Shown here one piece after another: positions 1-8,077 of a stretch of DNA of 41,188 bases; position 1 is the stretch's first letter; each line of letters starts with the position of its first letter. The stretch spans positions 1 to 41,188 of the IMG/VR virus record IMGVR_UViG_3300023180_000132; one strand, given 5' to 3'. A program made the position numbers and the translations under genes. The stretch comes from a virus. A model generated the notes under the pieces. That model saw only the letters and a program-made list of their open reading frames with translations. It had not been told where the DNA came from and ran no database searches.

Positions 1-1
1 T

Positions 2-1849
2 CTTAGAAAAGCAATTGCACACGATAACGAATACATTGCACTTGACAGTGAAACTACTGGTCTATACCCTCGTGATGGGTATATGCTTGGTATTTCTCTA
101 TGCTACGATGGCAGCACTGCCGCCTATTTAGATACTTCTGTCTTTGATGAAACTACAGAAGATCTTATGCGAGAGCTGTTCGCCAAGAAAACTGTAGTAT
201 TTCACAATGCCAAATTCGATATCGCATTCTTTGAGTATCACTTCGATGTTAAATTTCCAAACTTCGAAGATACAATGCTGCTTCACTATTTGATAGATGA
301 GAATCCGGGCACACACGGACTCAAGCAGCTTGCTATCAAGTACACTGATTATGGTGATTACGAGAAGCCAATGTATGATTGGATAGATCAGTATCGCAAA
401 GAAAACAAAGTGCTCAAGAATGACTTCTGCTGGGAATGGATTCCCTTTGACGTAATGAAAGTCTATGCAGCAATGGATGCTCTAGTTACTTTTATTATCT
501 TTGAAAAGTTCAAGAAGATCAAGCAAAATCCTAAACTCAAAGCAGTTTATGATAACTTACTCATTCCAGGTACTCGATTCTTGATAGGTATTCAAGACAA
601 TGGTGTGCCTTTTGATGCAGAGCGTCTGTCATTTGCACAAGAACTCATGCAGCAAGATATAGACAAAGCAATTTCTACATTGTATGAAAATCCTGCAATA
701 GAAAAATTCGAGGCTATAAATGGTAAAGATTTTAACCCTAATTCTACTGTGCAACTCCGTTCTCTTCTGTTTGACTTTCTTGGTCTTAACCCGGTTGGAA
801 AAAAGACTGGAACAGGAGCAGACTCGACGGATGCAGAAGTACTCAACATACTTGCAAGAGAATCTGAAGTACCTGGACTTATCTTGGACATACGTCAAAA
901 GTCCAAAATTAAAAATACTTACTTGGACAAGATCATACCACAGCTTGATAGAGACTCTCACCTCAGGACTGGATTTAATTTACATGGCACAACTAGCGGT
1001 CGGCTTAGCTCTAGCGGTAAGCTTAATATGCAGCAAATTCCTAGAGATAACCCTATAGTCAAAGGCTGCATCAAAGCATCTGAAGGTAACAAGATTGTTG
1101 CTATGGACTTGACTACTGCTGAGGTTTATGTTGCAGCTAAACTTGCACAGGATGAAGCACTCATGGATGTGTTTCGTTCTGGTGGAAACTTTCACAGTAC
1201 AATTGCTAAGACTGTATTCAAGCTACCTTGTGCTGTAGAAGAAGTTGCAGATCTATACAGTACCGAACGTCAGGCTGCTAAAGCTGTTACCTTTGGCATT
1301 ATGTATGGTGCGGGTGCTAAGAAGATTAGTGACGAAGTGACTAAAAGTTCTGGAACAATATTCACTAAGAGTGAAGCACAAGAAGTCATCACTGACTATT
1401 TCAACACTTTTCACAGCCTGAAAAAGTGGATTACTTACAATGAACGATTCATCGAACAGAATGGGTTTATCTACAGCTTTTTTGGTCGTAAACGGAGATT
1501 ACACAATGTCCATTCCACGGATAAAGCTATCCGAAGCCATACGATTCGTTCTGGTCTCAACTTTTTGGTTCAGTCTACTGCTTCTGATATCAACCTTCTT
1601 GGTGCAATAGATGCTCACAACCACATAGAACAAAATGGTATCAAAGCAAAAATATTTGCACTTGTACACGACTCAATTCTTGCAGAAGTTGTTGAATCAG
1701 ATATTGAAGATTACTGTGAGACACTGAAGCATTTTGTACAGTTAGATCGTGGTGTAAGTATTTCTGGTGCTCCAGTTGGATGTGACTTTGAGATAGGTGA
1801 AGACTACTCAATGGGTAAGTTTAGCAAACAGTATGGTTCGAACAATTAA
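2..1849 (+). CDS. polA: Family A DNA polymerase with 3'-5' exonuclease (5' end outside window)
   Basis: Replicative phage polymerase of the Pol I/T7 gp5 class. The frame is open from base 2 without a start, so the gene begins before the window; the ATG at 83 lies inside the exonuclease domain and is not the start. The 615 visible residues carry ExoI (ALDSETTG, catalytic Asp at 44-46 and Glu at 50-52), ExoII (FHNAKFD) and ExoIII (YAAMD). The polymerase part has TSGRLSSSGKLNMQQIP, motif A with Asp and Glu in DLTTAEV (Asp codon 1106-1108), motif B RQAAKAVTFGIMYG with Phe at the nucleotide-selectivity site, and motif C VHDSI. Motif C reads HDS where Pol I has HDE. No 5'-3' nuclease domain is visible; a separate exonuclease gene lies downstream. 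The 3' end overlaps the next gene. Confidence 0.95.
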   Translation, partial: LRKAIAHDNEYIALDSETTGLYPRDGYMLGISLCYDGSTAAYLDTSVFDETTEDLMRELFAKKTVVFHNAKFDIAFFEYHFDVKFPNFEDTMLLHYLIDENPGTHGLKQLAIKYTDYGDYEKPMYDWIDQYRKENKVLKNDFCWEWIPFDVMKVYAAMDALVTFIIFEKFKKIKQNPKLKAVYDNLLIPGTRFLIGIQDNGVPFDAERLSFAQELMQQDIDKAISTLYENPAIEKFEAINGKDFNPNSTVQLRSLLFDFLGLNPVGKKTGTGADSTDAEVLNILARESEVPGLILDIRQKSKIKNTYLDKIIPQLDRDSHLRTGFNLHGTTSGRLSSSGKLNMQQIPRDNPIVKGCIKASEGNKIVAMDLTTAEVYVAAKLAQDEALMDVFRSGGNFHSTIAKTVFKLPCAVEEVADLYSTERQAAKAVTFGIMYGAGAKKISDEVTKSSGTIFTKSEAQEVITDYFNTFHSLKKWITYNERFIEQNGFIYSFFGRKRRLHNVHSTDKAIRSHTIRSGLNFLVQSTASDINLLGAIDAHNHIEQNGIKAKIFALVHDSILAEVVESDIEDYCETLKHFVQLDRGVSISGAPVGCDFEIGEDYSMGKFSKQYGSNN

Positions 1850-2324
1850 AACCCTATCTTCTATACAGTTTCCTGTCTATTTACTGCCTTCCTCCGATTG
1901 GGAGGTAGTAGATGGGCTTCTTCTCATGGAAGGAAAAATCTTAGACGATAGAAACATGACCGGAGACAGTTTAGGAGTAAGAAGGCTTCAGACTGAGTTC
2001 GCTTTATTTCCTCTGCCTACTCTTGTGTGGGATATTGTAGGAATAATCAAACAACGAACAAATTATTTCATAGATAGTGCAGGAATTCCGTTCATCTATG
2101 AAAAAACAAAGACAGTATCACTAAAGTACGAAAAAATACTAAAAGTAGAAAGAAAAGGTATAGCAAGTATTATACGATTGCATGGAGTAAAAAACGCATT
2201 AAAAGTAATAAGACCTCCAGAACCTGGAATGTCTTGGGCGGGTGTACTATTTCTTAATAAGTACCCTTGGGTAGTCTATGACTTCTCTGAAGAGAAGAAA
2301 AAAGACACTTGGAGAAAAGTGTAA
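1833..2324 (+). CDS. Conserved-looking phage protein of unknown function
   Basis: About 163 residues, beginning MVRTIKTL. I chose the ATG at 1833, which overlaps the polymerase gene by 17 nt. A GTG at 1797 would add 12 residues but deepens the overlap. I recognise no family. The protein is basic with alternating beta-like and charged stretches, has no clear membrane segment or catalytic motif, and ends in a lysine-rich tail (EEKKKDTWRKV). Its stop codon overlaps the ATG of the PhoH-like gene (TAATG), so it is co-translated with replication genes. A role in replication or early takeover is inferred from context only. Confidence 0.7.
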   Translation: MVRTIKTLSSIQFPVYLLPSSDWEVVDGLLLMEGKILDDRNMTGDSLGVRRLQTEFALFPLPTLVWDIVGIIKQRTNYFIDSAGIPFIYEKTKTVSLKYEKILKVERKGIASIIRLHGVKNALKVIRPPEPGMSWAGVLFLNKYPWVVYDFSEEKKKDTWRKV

Positions 2325-2986
2325 TGGCAAGAAAAAATAGGTTAATAGCAGCAGCAAATTTGAATCTACAGGAGATAGAACCTCTAACACAGAATCAGCT
2401 ATTAGCATTTGAAGCCGACAATAATTTAGTGTTACATGGAGTAGCAGGTACAGGCAAGAGTTTTATTTCTTGCTATTTAGGATTCGATGACATTCTAAAG
2501 AATGAAAAAGAAAGAATAGTCTTAATCAGAAGCGCAGTACCTACTAGAGATATTGGATTTTTACCCGGGAACGAAAAAGAAAAAGCGTCTGTATACGAAG
2601 AGCCTTATAAAGACATTTGTATAGAGTTATTTCAGCGTGGAGACGCTTATGAAATACTGAAAACAAAAGGTATATTCTACTTTATGACTACCTCTTTTAT
2701 ACGAGGAGTTACTTTGAGAGACGCAGTTGTTATAGTTGATGAGTGTCAAAATATGTCTTTTCACGAGCTAGATTCGATTATAACTCGAATTGGAGAAAAC
2801 TGCAAAGTAGTCTTCTGCGGAGACTTTAGACAGACAGACTTAGACAGAAACGGATTAAAAGATTTTCTTCGCATACTTAAAGCTATGTACGAAGAGTTCA
2901 CTCTAATAGAGTTTGAAATAAAAGATATAGTACGAAGTGACTTTGTCAAGAAATACATTACAGCCAGGACAGACTTAGGTATATGA
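2324..2986 (+). CDS. phoH: PhoH-like P-loop ATPase
   Basis: PhoH-family ATPase, 220 residues. Walker A is GVAGTGKS (residues 39-46). The RSAVPTRDIGFLPG segment, Walker B VIVDECQNM and the sensor-like KVVFCGDFRQTDL are typical of the family and resemble the ATPase half of SF1 RNA/DNA helicases. The ATG at 2324 is preferred over the TTG at 2309 because GGAGA at 2311-2315 is well placed and the ATG overlaps the previous stop. PhoH proteins are common in marine phages. Their biochemical role in infection is unsettled, and phosphate regulation is not demonstrated for phage copies. The gene is coupled by ATGA overlap to the helicase that follows. Confidence 0.9.
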   Translation: MARKNRLIAAANLNLQEIEPLTQNQLLAFEADNNLVLHGVAGTGKSFISCYLGFDDILKNEKERIVLIRSAVPTRDIGFLPGNEKEKASVYEEPYKDICIELFQRGDAYEILKTKGIFYFMTTSFIRGVTLRDAVVIVDECQNMSFHELDSIITRIGENCKVVFCGDFRQTDLDRNGLKDFLRILKAMYEEFTLIEFEIKDIVRSDFVKKYITARTDLGI

Positions 2987-4266
2987 AAGCCGTTCTAAGC
3001 AATCGAATTTATATGGATTGCGATGAAGATTTGCAAAGAGAGATCGATAAGGAGCTTACTTATCGTATACCTTCGCACGACCCAAAAGAACCGCCCTTCG
3101 TCATAAAAAATATGGGAATAATTAGAAAAAATCTAATCACTATTCCCATAGGCAGACAAGATTTAATACCTTCAAACTATGAAATTATAGACAAACGATA
3201 CTTAGAACCAGTTGAATTTCCTGAGTTTAAGTTTGATCTACGAGACAGCCAAGCAGAAGTATACAATGATATACAAGACAATGCTATTATCAATGCTTGG
3301 GTAAGTTGGGGTAAAACCTTCACGGGGTTGGCTATAGCCGGAAAACTTGGACAGAAAACACTGGTTGTAACACATACCGTGCCTCTGCGAAACCAATGGG
3401 CAAAGGAAGTAGAGAAAGTTTATGGATTTACTCCAGGTATCATTGGTAGTGGTAAGTTTGAGACAGATACTCCAATTGTGATAGGCAACACTCAGACATT
3501 ATATAGAAACATTACAAAGATAAACAAGATGTTTGGCACAGTTATACTGGACGAGATGCACCATGTAAGCAGTCCAACTTTTTCCAGAGTCATAGACACA
3601 AACTATGCGCGCTATAAAGTAGGATTGTCTGGAACAATTGAACGAAAAGACGGAAAGCACGTTGTATTTCGTGATTATTTTAGTTCAAATGTGTATAAGC
3701 CACCTAAAGAAAACTTTATGCAGCCTTCTGTGCAGATTTGGAAATCTGAAATACGATTTGTAGACGGTACGCGCATACCGTGGGCAAATAGAGTGACTGC
3801 TCTCGCAAATAATGAAGAATATCGACACAGTATTGCCATGATTGCATCCGCATACGCTCAAAAAGGACACAAAGTGTTGGTAGTAAGCGACCGAGTAGGC
3901 TTTTTGAAGTCATGCGCCGAACTGAGTGGCGAAAAAGCAGTATGTGTTACGGGTGAGGTTCCGCATGAGGAAAGAGAAACGCTAATAAATGAGATTTTAA
4001 GTGGTCGTAAGTCCATTTTATACGGAACTCAAGCAATTTTCTCTGAAGGAATCTCAGTAAACAACCTAAGCTGCCTGGTATTAGGTACTCCTATCAATAA
4101 TGAGCCCCTTCTTACTCAGTTGATAGGCAGAGTTATACGAAAAGAAGAAAATAAGTTAAGTCCTGTAATTGTAGACGTTCATCTGAAAGGAAATACTGCC
4201 AGTCGGCAAGCTTCCAACAGAATAGGCTATTACATGAAGCAGGGTTACCAGATAAAAGAGCTGTAA
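2983..4266 (+). CDS. SF2 DNA helicase (UvsW/RAD25-like)
   Basis: ATP-dependent helicase of 427 residues, about the size of a T4 UvsW-type branch-migration helicase. An N-terminal accessory region (1-80) precedes a Q-motif-like FDLRDSQAEVY. Motif I is WVSWGKT (106-112), motif II DEMH (190-193) and motif III SGT (216-218). The C-terminal RecA lobe has GEVPHEER, an EGISVNNLSCLVLGTP motif V and QLIGRVIRKEE as motif VI. Motif I lacks the usual first glycine of GxGKT. The ATG overlaps the PhoH stop as ATGA. Neighbouring gp46/gp47-like genes make a role in recombination-dependent replication or fork remodelling likely; this is inference. Confidence 0.88.
   Translation: MKAVLSNRIYMDCDEDLQREIDKELTYRIPSHDPKEPPFVIKNMGIIRKNLITIPIGRQDLIPSNYEIIDKRYLEPVEFPEFKFDLRDSQAEVYNDIQDNAIINAWVSWGKTFTGLAIAGKLGQKTLVVTHTVPLRNQWAKEVEKVYGFTPGIIGSGKFETDTPIVIGNTQTLYRNITKINKMFGTVILDEMHHVSSPTFSRVIDTNYARYKVGLSGTIERKDGKHVVFRDYFSSNVYKPPKENFMQPSVQIWKSEIRFVDGTRIPWANRVTALANNEEYRHSIAMIASAYAQKGHKVLVVSDRVGFLKSCAELSGEKAVCVTGEVPHEERETLINEILSGRKSILYGTQAIFSEGISVNNLSCLVLGTPINNEPLLTQLIGRVIRKEENKLSPVIVDVHLKGNTASRQASNRIGYYMKQGYQIKEL
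3111..3150 (+). other. Long imperfect hairpin inside the helicase gene
   Basis: TATGGGAATA (3111-3120) pairs perfectly with TATTCCCATA (3141-3150). Inside it ATTAGA (3121-3126) pairs with TCTAAT (3132-3137) around an A5 loop, leaving a 3-nt CAC bulge. The 16 base pairs lie about 130 nt after the start codon. There is no T-run, so it is not a terminator. Function unknown. Confidence 0.5.
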
Positions 4267-4277
4267 AAAAATAACAC

Positions 4278-4306
4278 TTGACAGTAAAGATAAAGTTTGA
4301 TATAAT
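4278..4306 (+). promoter_or_regulatory. Perfect sigma70 promoter with extended -10
   Basis: TTGACA (4278-4283), a 17-nt spacer and TATAAT (4301-4306) match both consensus hexamers, and TG at 4298-4299 adds an extended -10 (TGaTATAAT). Transcription should begin near 4312-4314. It lies between the helicase stop and the next gene and would boost the SSB and recombination genes. The ATG of the next gene starts at 4307, directly after the -10. Confidence 0.85.
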
Positions 4307-4726
4307 ATGTTGTTATACGATTGGAAAAAGATATTTAAGTATAGTAAAGGCACTCCCTCCGAGGCTTTTCTTATATTTAAGACTCATGCCGAAAAACCTC
4401 TACCAAAGAATAAATTCGATCCAGTCTATAAATATTCTAATATTAACTTTTCGGGCGAGAGCTTTCTAGTACATCCTGACGTACTGTTAGCTAACGCTCA
4501 CAAGTATACACACAGAGAACTTTGTGTGTATCTTTCTCTAGCCAGTATTCGTTCTCTGTCTGATTTTGCTATAGGCAGAGAGACTTGGCTAGATATGATA
4601 TATGTTGACTCAGAATCTGAGTTAATAAATGAAGAAATTAAAAACAGTAGTCTACTTTATGTAGAGAATAACAGGCTCTATTTTCTATATGAAGAAGTCC
4701 CAAAGGAGAAATTACAATGGCATTAG
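4307..4726 (+). CDS. Phage protein of unknown function upstream of SSB
   Basis: A 139-residue protein beginning MLLYDWKKIFKYSKG. I cannot assign a family with confidence; the look (YDWKKI start, GESFLVHPDVLL core, helical middle, aromatic end) resembles small conserved proteins found next to gp32-like genes in T4-related phages, which is a memory-based impression. The ATG touches the -10 box of a consensus promoter and has no Shine-Dalgarno sequence, so transcripts from that promoter would lack this start. No other in-frame ATG occurs before about residue 97. It is probably translated from read-through mRNA starting further upstream. The end overlaps the SSB start by 10 nt. Confidence 0.7.
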   Translation: MLLYDWKKIFKYSKGTPSEAFLIFKTHAEKPLPKNKFDPVYKYSNINFSGESFLVHPDVLLANAHKYTHRELCVYLSLASIRSLSDFAIGRETWLDMIYVDSESELINEEIKNSSLLYVENNRLYFLYEEVPKEKLQWH

Positions 4727-5346
4727 CATTTAATCAAACAAAGGGTGAAGCCCAAAAGTCTAGCATCGTTACTTATCAGTACAGAGACGGAGACAACAGA
4801 GTTCGTCTGGTAGGCGATGTACTTGCTCGGTATGTATACTGGGTTACTGGAGAGAACAACAAGAACATTCCTCTTGAGTGTCTTTCTTTTGACAGGAACG
4901 AAGAGCGTTTCAATAACAAAGAGAAAGATTGGGTTCGTGAATTTTACCCTGATCTGAAGTGTGGCTGGAGCTACGCAATGCAATGTATTGACAATGGAGA
5001 AGTCAAAGTCATAAACCTAAAGAAGAAGCTGTGGGAGCAAATCCTTACTGCAGCAGAAGACTTGGGTGATCCTACCGATCCAGATACAGGCTGGGATGTT
5101 TGCTTCAAGCGAGTAAAAACAGGTCCACTGCCTTACAATGTAGAATATCAACTACAGGCTTTGAAGTGCAAAGCAGCTCCCATCAGCGATGATGACAAAG
5201 GACTGCTTGTAAATCTAAAGTCAATGGACGATGTAATGCCTCGTCCAACTCCTGATGCTCAGAAAGAGTTGTTAGATCGACTTCGTTCTGCTCCTTCAGG
5301 CGATGAAATTGATGAAACTCTTGAAGATGAGTTTAATGTTGCATGA
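4717..5346 (+). CDS. Single-stranded DNA-binding protein, T4 gp32-like
   Basis: Probable replicative SSB, 209 residues. The core resembles the OB-fold region of T4 gp32 and its relatives: NGEVKVINLKKKLWEQI followed by a long insertion and WDVCFKRVKTGPLPYNVEYQL. A basic N-terminus (cooperativity region in gp32) and a strongly acidic C-terminus ending DEIDETLEDEFNVA, the usual protein-interaction tail of SSBs, support this. C51, C98 and others do not form an obvious zinc ribbon. A good RBS (GGAG, 4705-4708) precedes the ATG. The gene sits immediately before the gp47/gp46-like pair and couples to it by ATGA overlap. Confidence 0.8.
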   Translation: MALAFNQTKGEAQKSSIVTYQYRDGDNRVRLVGDVLARYVYWVTGENNKNIPLECLSFDRNEERFNNKEKDWVREFYPDLKCGWSYAMQCIDNGEVKVINLKKKLWEQILTAAEDLGDPTDPDTGWDVCFKRVKTGPLPYNVEYQLQALKCKAAPISDDDKGLLVNLKSMDDVMPRPTPDAQKELLDRLRSAPSGDEIDETLEDEFNVA

Positions 5347-6302
5347 TATTATTCACCGCAGATTGGCATATAAAACTGGGACAGAAAAATGTCCCAGTTG
5401 CTTGGGCAAAGAATAGATACAATCTGTTCTTTCAAAAGATCCAAGAAATAGAGCAGGAGTGTTCACTTCACATTATCGGTGGAGATCTATTTGATAGAGT
5501 GCCAACTATGGAAGAATTGGAACTTTACTTCTCGTTTATTCGGGGAGTAAAGATTCCTACTATAATCTTTGATGGTAATCATGAAGCAACAAAAAAGAAT
5601 TATACTTTCTTCTCTCAACTAAAGCAAGTAACCAGAGACATAAACCCTTTAATTCATGTGGTAGATATATCATATGTTGACGAAGGCTATGGCTTTGGAA
5701 TACTGCCATATAGAGAACTTCATAAGAAAGGAAGTATAGAAAAGTTTGATACAAGTAAGCCTTTGTTTACTCATGTTCGAGGTGAAATACCTCCTCATGT
5801 AAAGCCGGAGGTAGACTTAGATAGATTTAGCGAGTTTCCTGTAGTCTTTGCTGGTGATTTACACTCTCACTCAAACACACAGAGAAATATTGTATATCCA
5901 GGTAGTCCAATGACTACTTCTTTTCATAGAGCAAGGGTCGAAACGGGGTATCTACTGATTGATGAGACCAGTTGGAATTGGATGTGGGAAAGGTTTGAAC
6001 TTCCACAACTAATTCGTAGAACTGTGAGAAGTCCTGAAGAAATGGTAGAAACTGAATACGACCACACTATCTATGAGATAGAAGGCGATATACAAGAACT
6101 AGCAAATGTGGAAAACTCCACTCTTTTAGACAAAAAAGTTATAAAACGATCTTCTGAAGCATCGTTAATTATAGAAAAAGAAATGACAATCGAAGAAGAG
6201 TTGGCAGAATATCTAAGATATATTCTATCGCTAAAAGAAGAAAACATTTCAAATATTTTAGGCACATATAATGATTACTCTCAAGCAGTTGAAATGGAGT
6301 AA
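5343..6302 (+). CDS. SbcD/Mre11-like recombination nuclease subunit (T4 gp47-like)
   Basis: Calcineurin-type metallophosphoesterase, 319 residues, expected to be the Mn-dependent nuclease partner of the downstream SMC-like ATPase. Metal ligand motifs are in order: ADWH (D7, H9), GGDLFD (D48), DGNHE (N79, H80), FTHVRGE and the C-terminal GDLHSH. The last third, from about residue 235, is helical and acidic as expected of the region that contacts the ATPase coiled-coil base. In T4 this complex resects DNA ends to start recombination-dependent replication. It overlaps the SSB gene by 4 nt and the ATPase gene by 32 nt. Confidence 0.93.
   Translation: MILFTADWHIKLGQKNVPVAWAKNRYNLFFQKIQEIEQECSLHIIGGDLFDRVPTMEELELYFSFIRGVKIPTIIFDGNHEATKKNYTFFSQLKQVTRDINPLIHVVDISYVDEGYGFGILPYRELHKKGSIEKFDTSKPLFTHVRGEIPPHVKPEVDLDRFSEFPVVFAGDLHSHSNTQRNIVYPGSPMTTSFHRARVETGYLLIDETSWNWMWERFELPQLIRRTVRSPEEMVETEYDHTIYEIEGDIQELANVENSTLLDKKVIKRSSEASLIIEKEMTIEEELAEYLRYILSLKEENISNILGTYNDYSQAVEME
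5374..5399 (+). other. Perfect 10-bp hairpin near the SbcD-like start
   Basis: AACTGGGACA (5374-5383) and TGTCCCAGTT (5390-5399) form a perfect stem with a GAAAAA loop, 31 nt after the ATG. No T-tract follows. It could affect translation of the SbcD-like gene or serve in mRNA processing; this is inference. Confidence 0.5.
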
Positions 6303-8073
6303 CTGTTTCAGCTACGGAGCTGATAACGAGTTATTTCTCAATGATAGTACACTGACACAGATAATAGGAACTAACGGGGTAGGCAAGTCGTCTATCCCGT
6401 TAATTATTGAAGAAGCACTTTTTAATAAAAACTCGAAAGGAATTAAGAAGGCAGATATACCCAATAGACACACTGATAGTGGCTATAGTATATCTTTGTC
6501 TTTTTCAAAGGATTCTTCTGAGTATGAAATTATAATAAACAGAAAGACTAACATAAAGATAAATCTCATAAAGGATGGCGAAGACATATCAAGTCATACT
6601 GCCACAAATACTTACAAAACAATTCAAGAGATTCTAGGGCTAGACTTCAAAACATTTAGCCAGTTGGTCTATCAACATCCAAATAGTAGTTTGCAGTTTT
6701 TAACAGCAACAGACACAAACAGAAAAAAGTTTCTGATAGATCTTTTGCATTTAGAAAAGTATGTAAATTTATTTGAGATATTCAAAGCTGCTTCACGAGA
6801 TTCAGTAAACAAGCTGACAGAAGTAGATGCAAAAATTAAAACCATAGAAAAATGGTTAAATGATAATAAATTGGAAGATACTACCATACTTCCAACACTA
6901 AAAATAGAAATTGATACGGATGAAGATGAGAAAGAACTACAGACTTTAATAGTAGAACTTGAAAATATTTCCGAAAAAAATAAAAAAATCAATAAGAATA
7001 ATCAGTATAAAAAGATGCTGTCTGAGATAAATATTTCAGAGGCTCATGCAATAAAAGCTGAAGGCGTTATATCTTATGATTCTTTACAGGAAGAAGCAGG
7101 TAGCTTACAGTCTGATATAAATGCTTCAGAAAAGCTACTTACTAAACTTTCACAGCTTGGAGATCATTGTCCTACCTGTGAACAGGACATAGACAAGGAG
7201 TTTAAAGAAACTTTAATTTCTGCGGAGCAGGAAAAGATAGCGAAAGCTAAAACGAGATTGACAGATGATATTCAAAGAGAAATTAGAAGCATTAAACAAA
7301 ATAACCTGGATTACCAAAACAAAATCCGTATTGAAGAAGAGTGGACAAATCTGTATAAGAGTATTCAAAAGGATTTACCTGACAGTCCTCTGGATCATGA
7401 AGAGCTTAGTAGCCGCATACTGGGAGTTCGTGTACGAATACAAGACGCAAAAGAGCAAATATCAAAGATCTCTGCAGAAAACGAAAGCAGAACAAAAAGA
7501 AACACAAGAATCCAAGTAATTCTTGAACAAACTGATAATTTTACTTCAGAGTTAAATGACTGTAAAGAAACTTTAGATGAAGTAAAAGAGATCAATACAC
7601 ACTTAGAAATACTGAAAAAAGCGTTTAGTACAAACGGTCTTTTAGCTTACAAGATTGAGAATCTTGTAAAAGAGTTAGAAGAGCTAGTAAATACTTATTT
7701 GGCAGAGCTTTCTGATGGTAGATTTACTTTAGAATTTGTAGTATCAAATGATAAACTAAATGTTGTCATTACAGATGGAGGACATACAGTAGATATTCTT
7801 GCTCTTAGCTCAGGAGAGCTTGCAAGAGTAAATACTGCTACTCTTATAGCAATTCGCAAGCTCATGAGCAGTATCTCTAAGTCTCGGTTAAACATACTAT
7901 TTTTAGATGAGGTAATAAATGTATTAGATGAAGCTGGCAGAGAAAAGCTAGTTGAAGTTCTTTTACAAGAAGAAGAGTTAAATACCTACATTGTAAGCCA
8001 CGGATGGACACATCCTTTATTGGAAAAGATAGAAATAGTAAAGAATGGAAACATTAGTGAATTAGAAAGGTAG
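6271..8073 (+). CDS. SbcC/Rad50-like SMC ATPase (T4 gp46-like)
   Basis: Recombination endonuclease ATPase subunit, 600 residues. Walker A is GTNGVGKSS near the N-terminus and a QLVYQ motif fits the Q-loop. Two long coiled-coil arms flank a zinc hook CPTC (C300, C303) almost exactly mid-protein. The C-terminal half has the ABC signature LSSGELARVN, Walker B LNILFLDEVINVLD and the H-loop IVSHGW. The size matches phage gp46 rather than the roughly 1000-residue bacterial SbcC. With the overlapping upstream gene it should form an Mre11-Rad50 type end-processing complex. Confidence 0.95.
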   Translation: MITLKQLKWSNCFSYGADNELFLNDSTLTQIIGTNGVGKSSIPLIIEEALFNKNSKGIKKADIPNRHTDSGYSISLSFSKDSSEYEIIINRKTNIKINLIKDGEDISSHTATNTYKTIQEILGLDFKTFSQLVYQHPNSSLQFLTATDTNRKKFLIDLLHLEKYVNLFEIFKAASRDSVNKLTEVDAKIKTIEKWLNDNKLEDTTILPTLKIEIDTDEDEKELQTLIVELENISEKNKKINKNNQYKKMLSEINISEAHAIKAEGVISYDSLQEEAGSLQSDINASEKLLTKLSQLGDHCPTCEQDIDKEFKETLISAEQEKIAKAKTRLTDDIQREIRSIKQNNLDYQNKIRIEEEWTNLYKSIQKDLPDSPLDHEELSSRILGVRVRIQDAKEQISKISAENESRTKRNTRIQVILEQTDNFTSELNDCKETLDEVKEINTHLEILKKAFSTNGLLAYKIENLVKELEELVNTYLAELSDGRFTLEFVVSNDKLNVVITDGGHTVDILALSSGELARVNTATLIAIRKLMSSISKSRLNILFLDEVINVLDEAGREKLVEVLLQEEELNTYIVSHGWTHPLLEKIEIVKNGNISELER

Positions 8074-8077
8074 TTTA

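Noticed and set aside
51-79. TTGACA at 51 as a promoter
   Set aside because: No -10-like hexamer at the right distance, and it lies in the polymerase exonuclease coding region.
83-1849. ATG at 83 as the start of the polymerase gene
   Set aside because: The frame is open upstream to base 2 and contains the ExoI motif DSET, so the true start is outside the window.
2309-2323. TTG start for the PhoH-like gene
   Set aside because: The GGAGA RBS lies downstream of it and fits the ATG at 2324.
4278-4469. 63-codon plus-strand frame overlapping the promoter and the 139-residue gene
   Set aside because: Its start lies inside the -35 box and its sequence has no family-like features; the other frame continues to the SSB gene.
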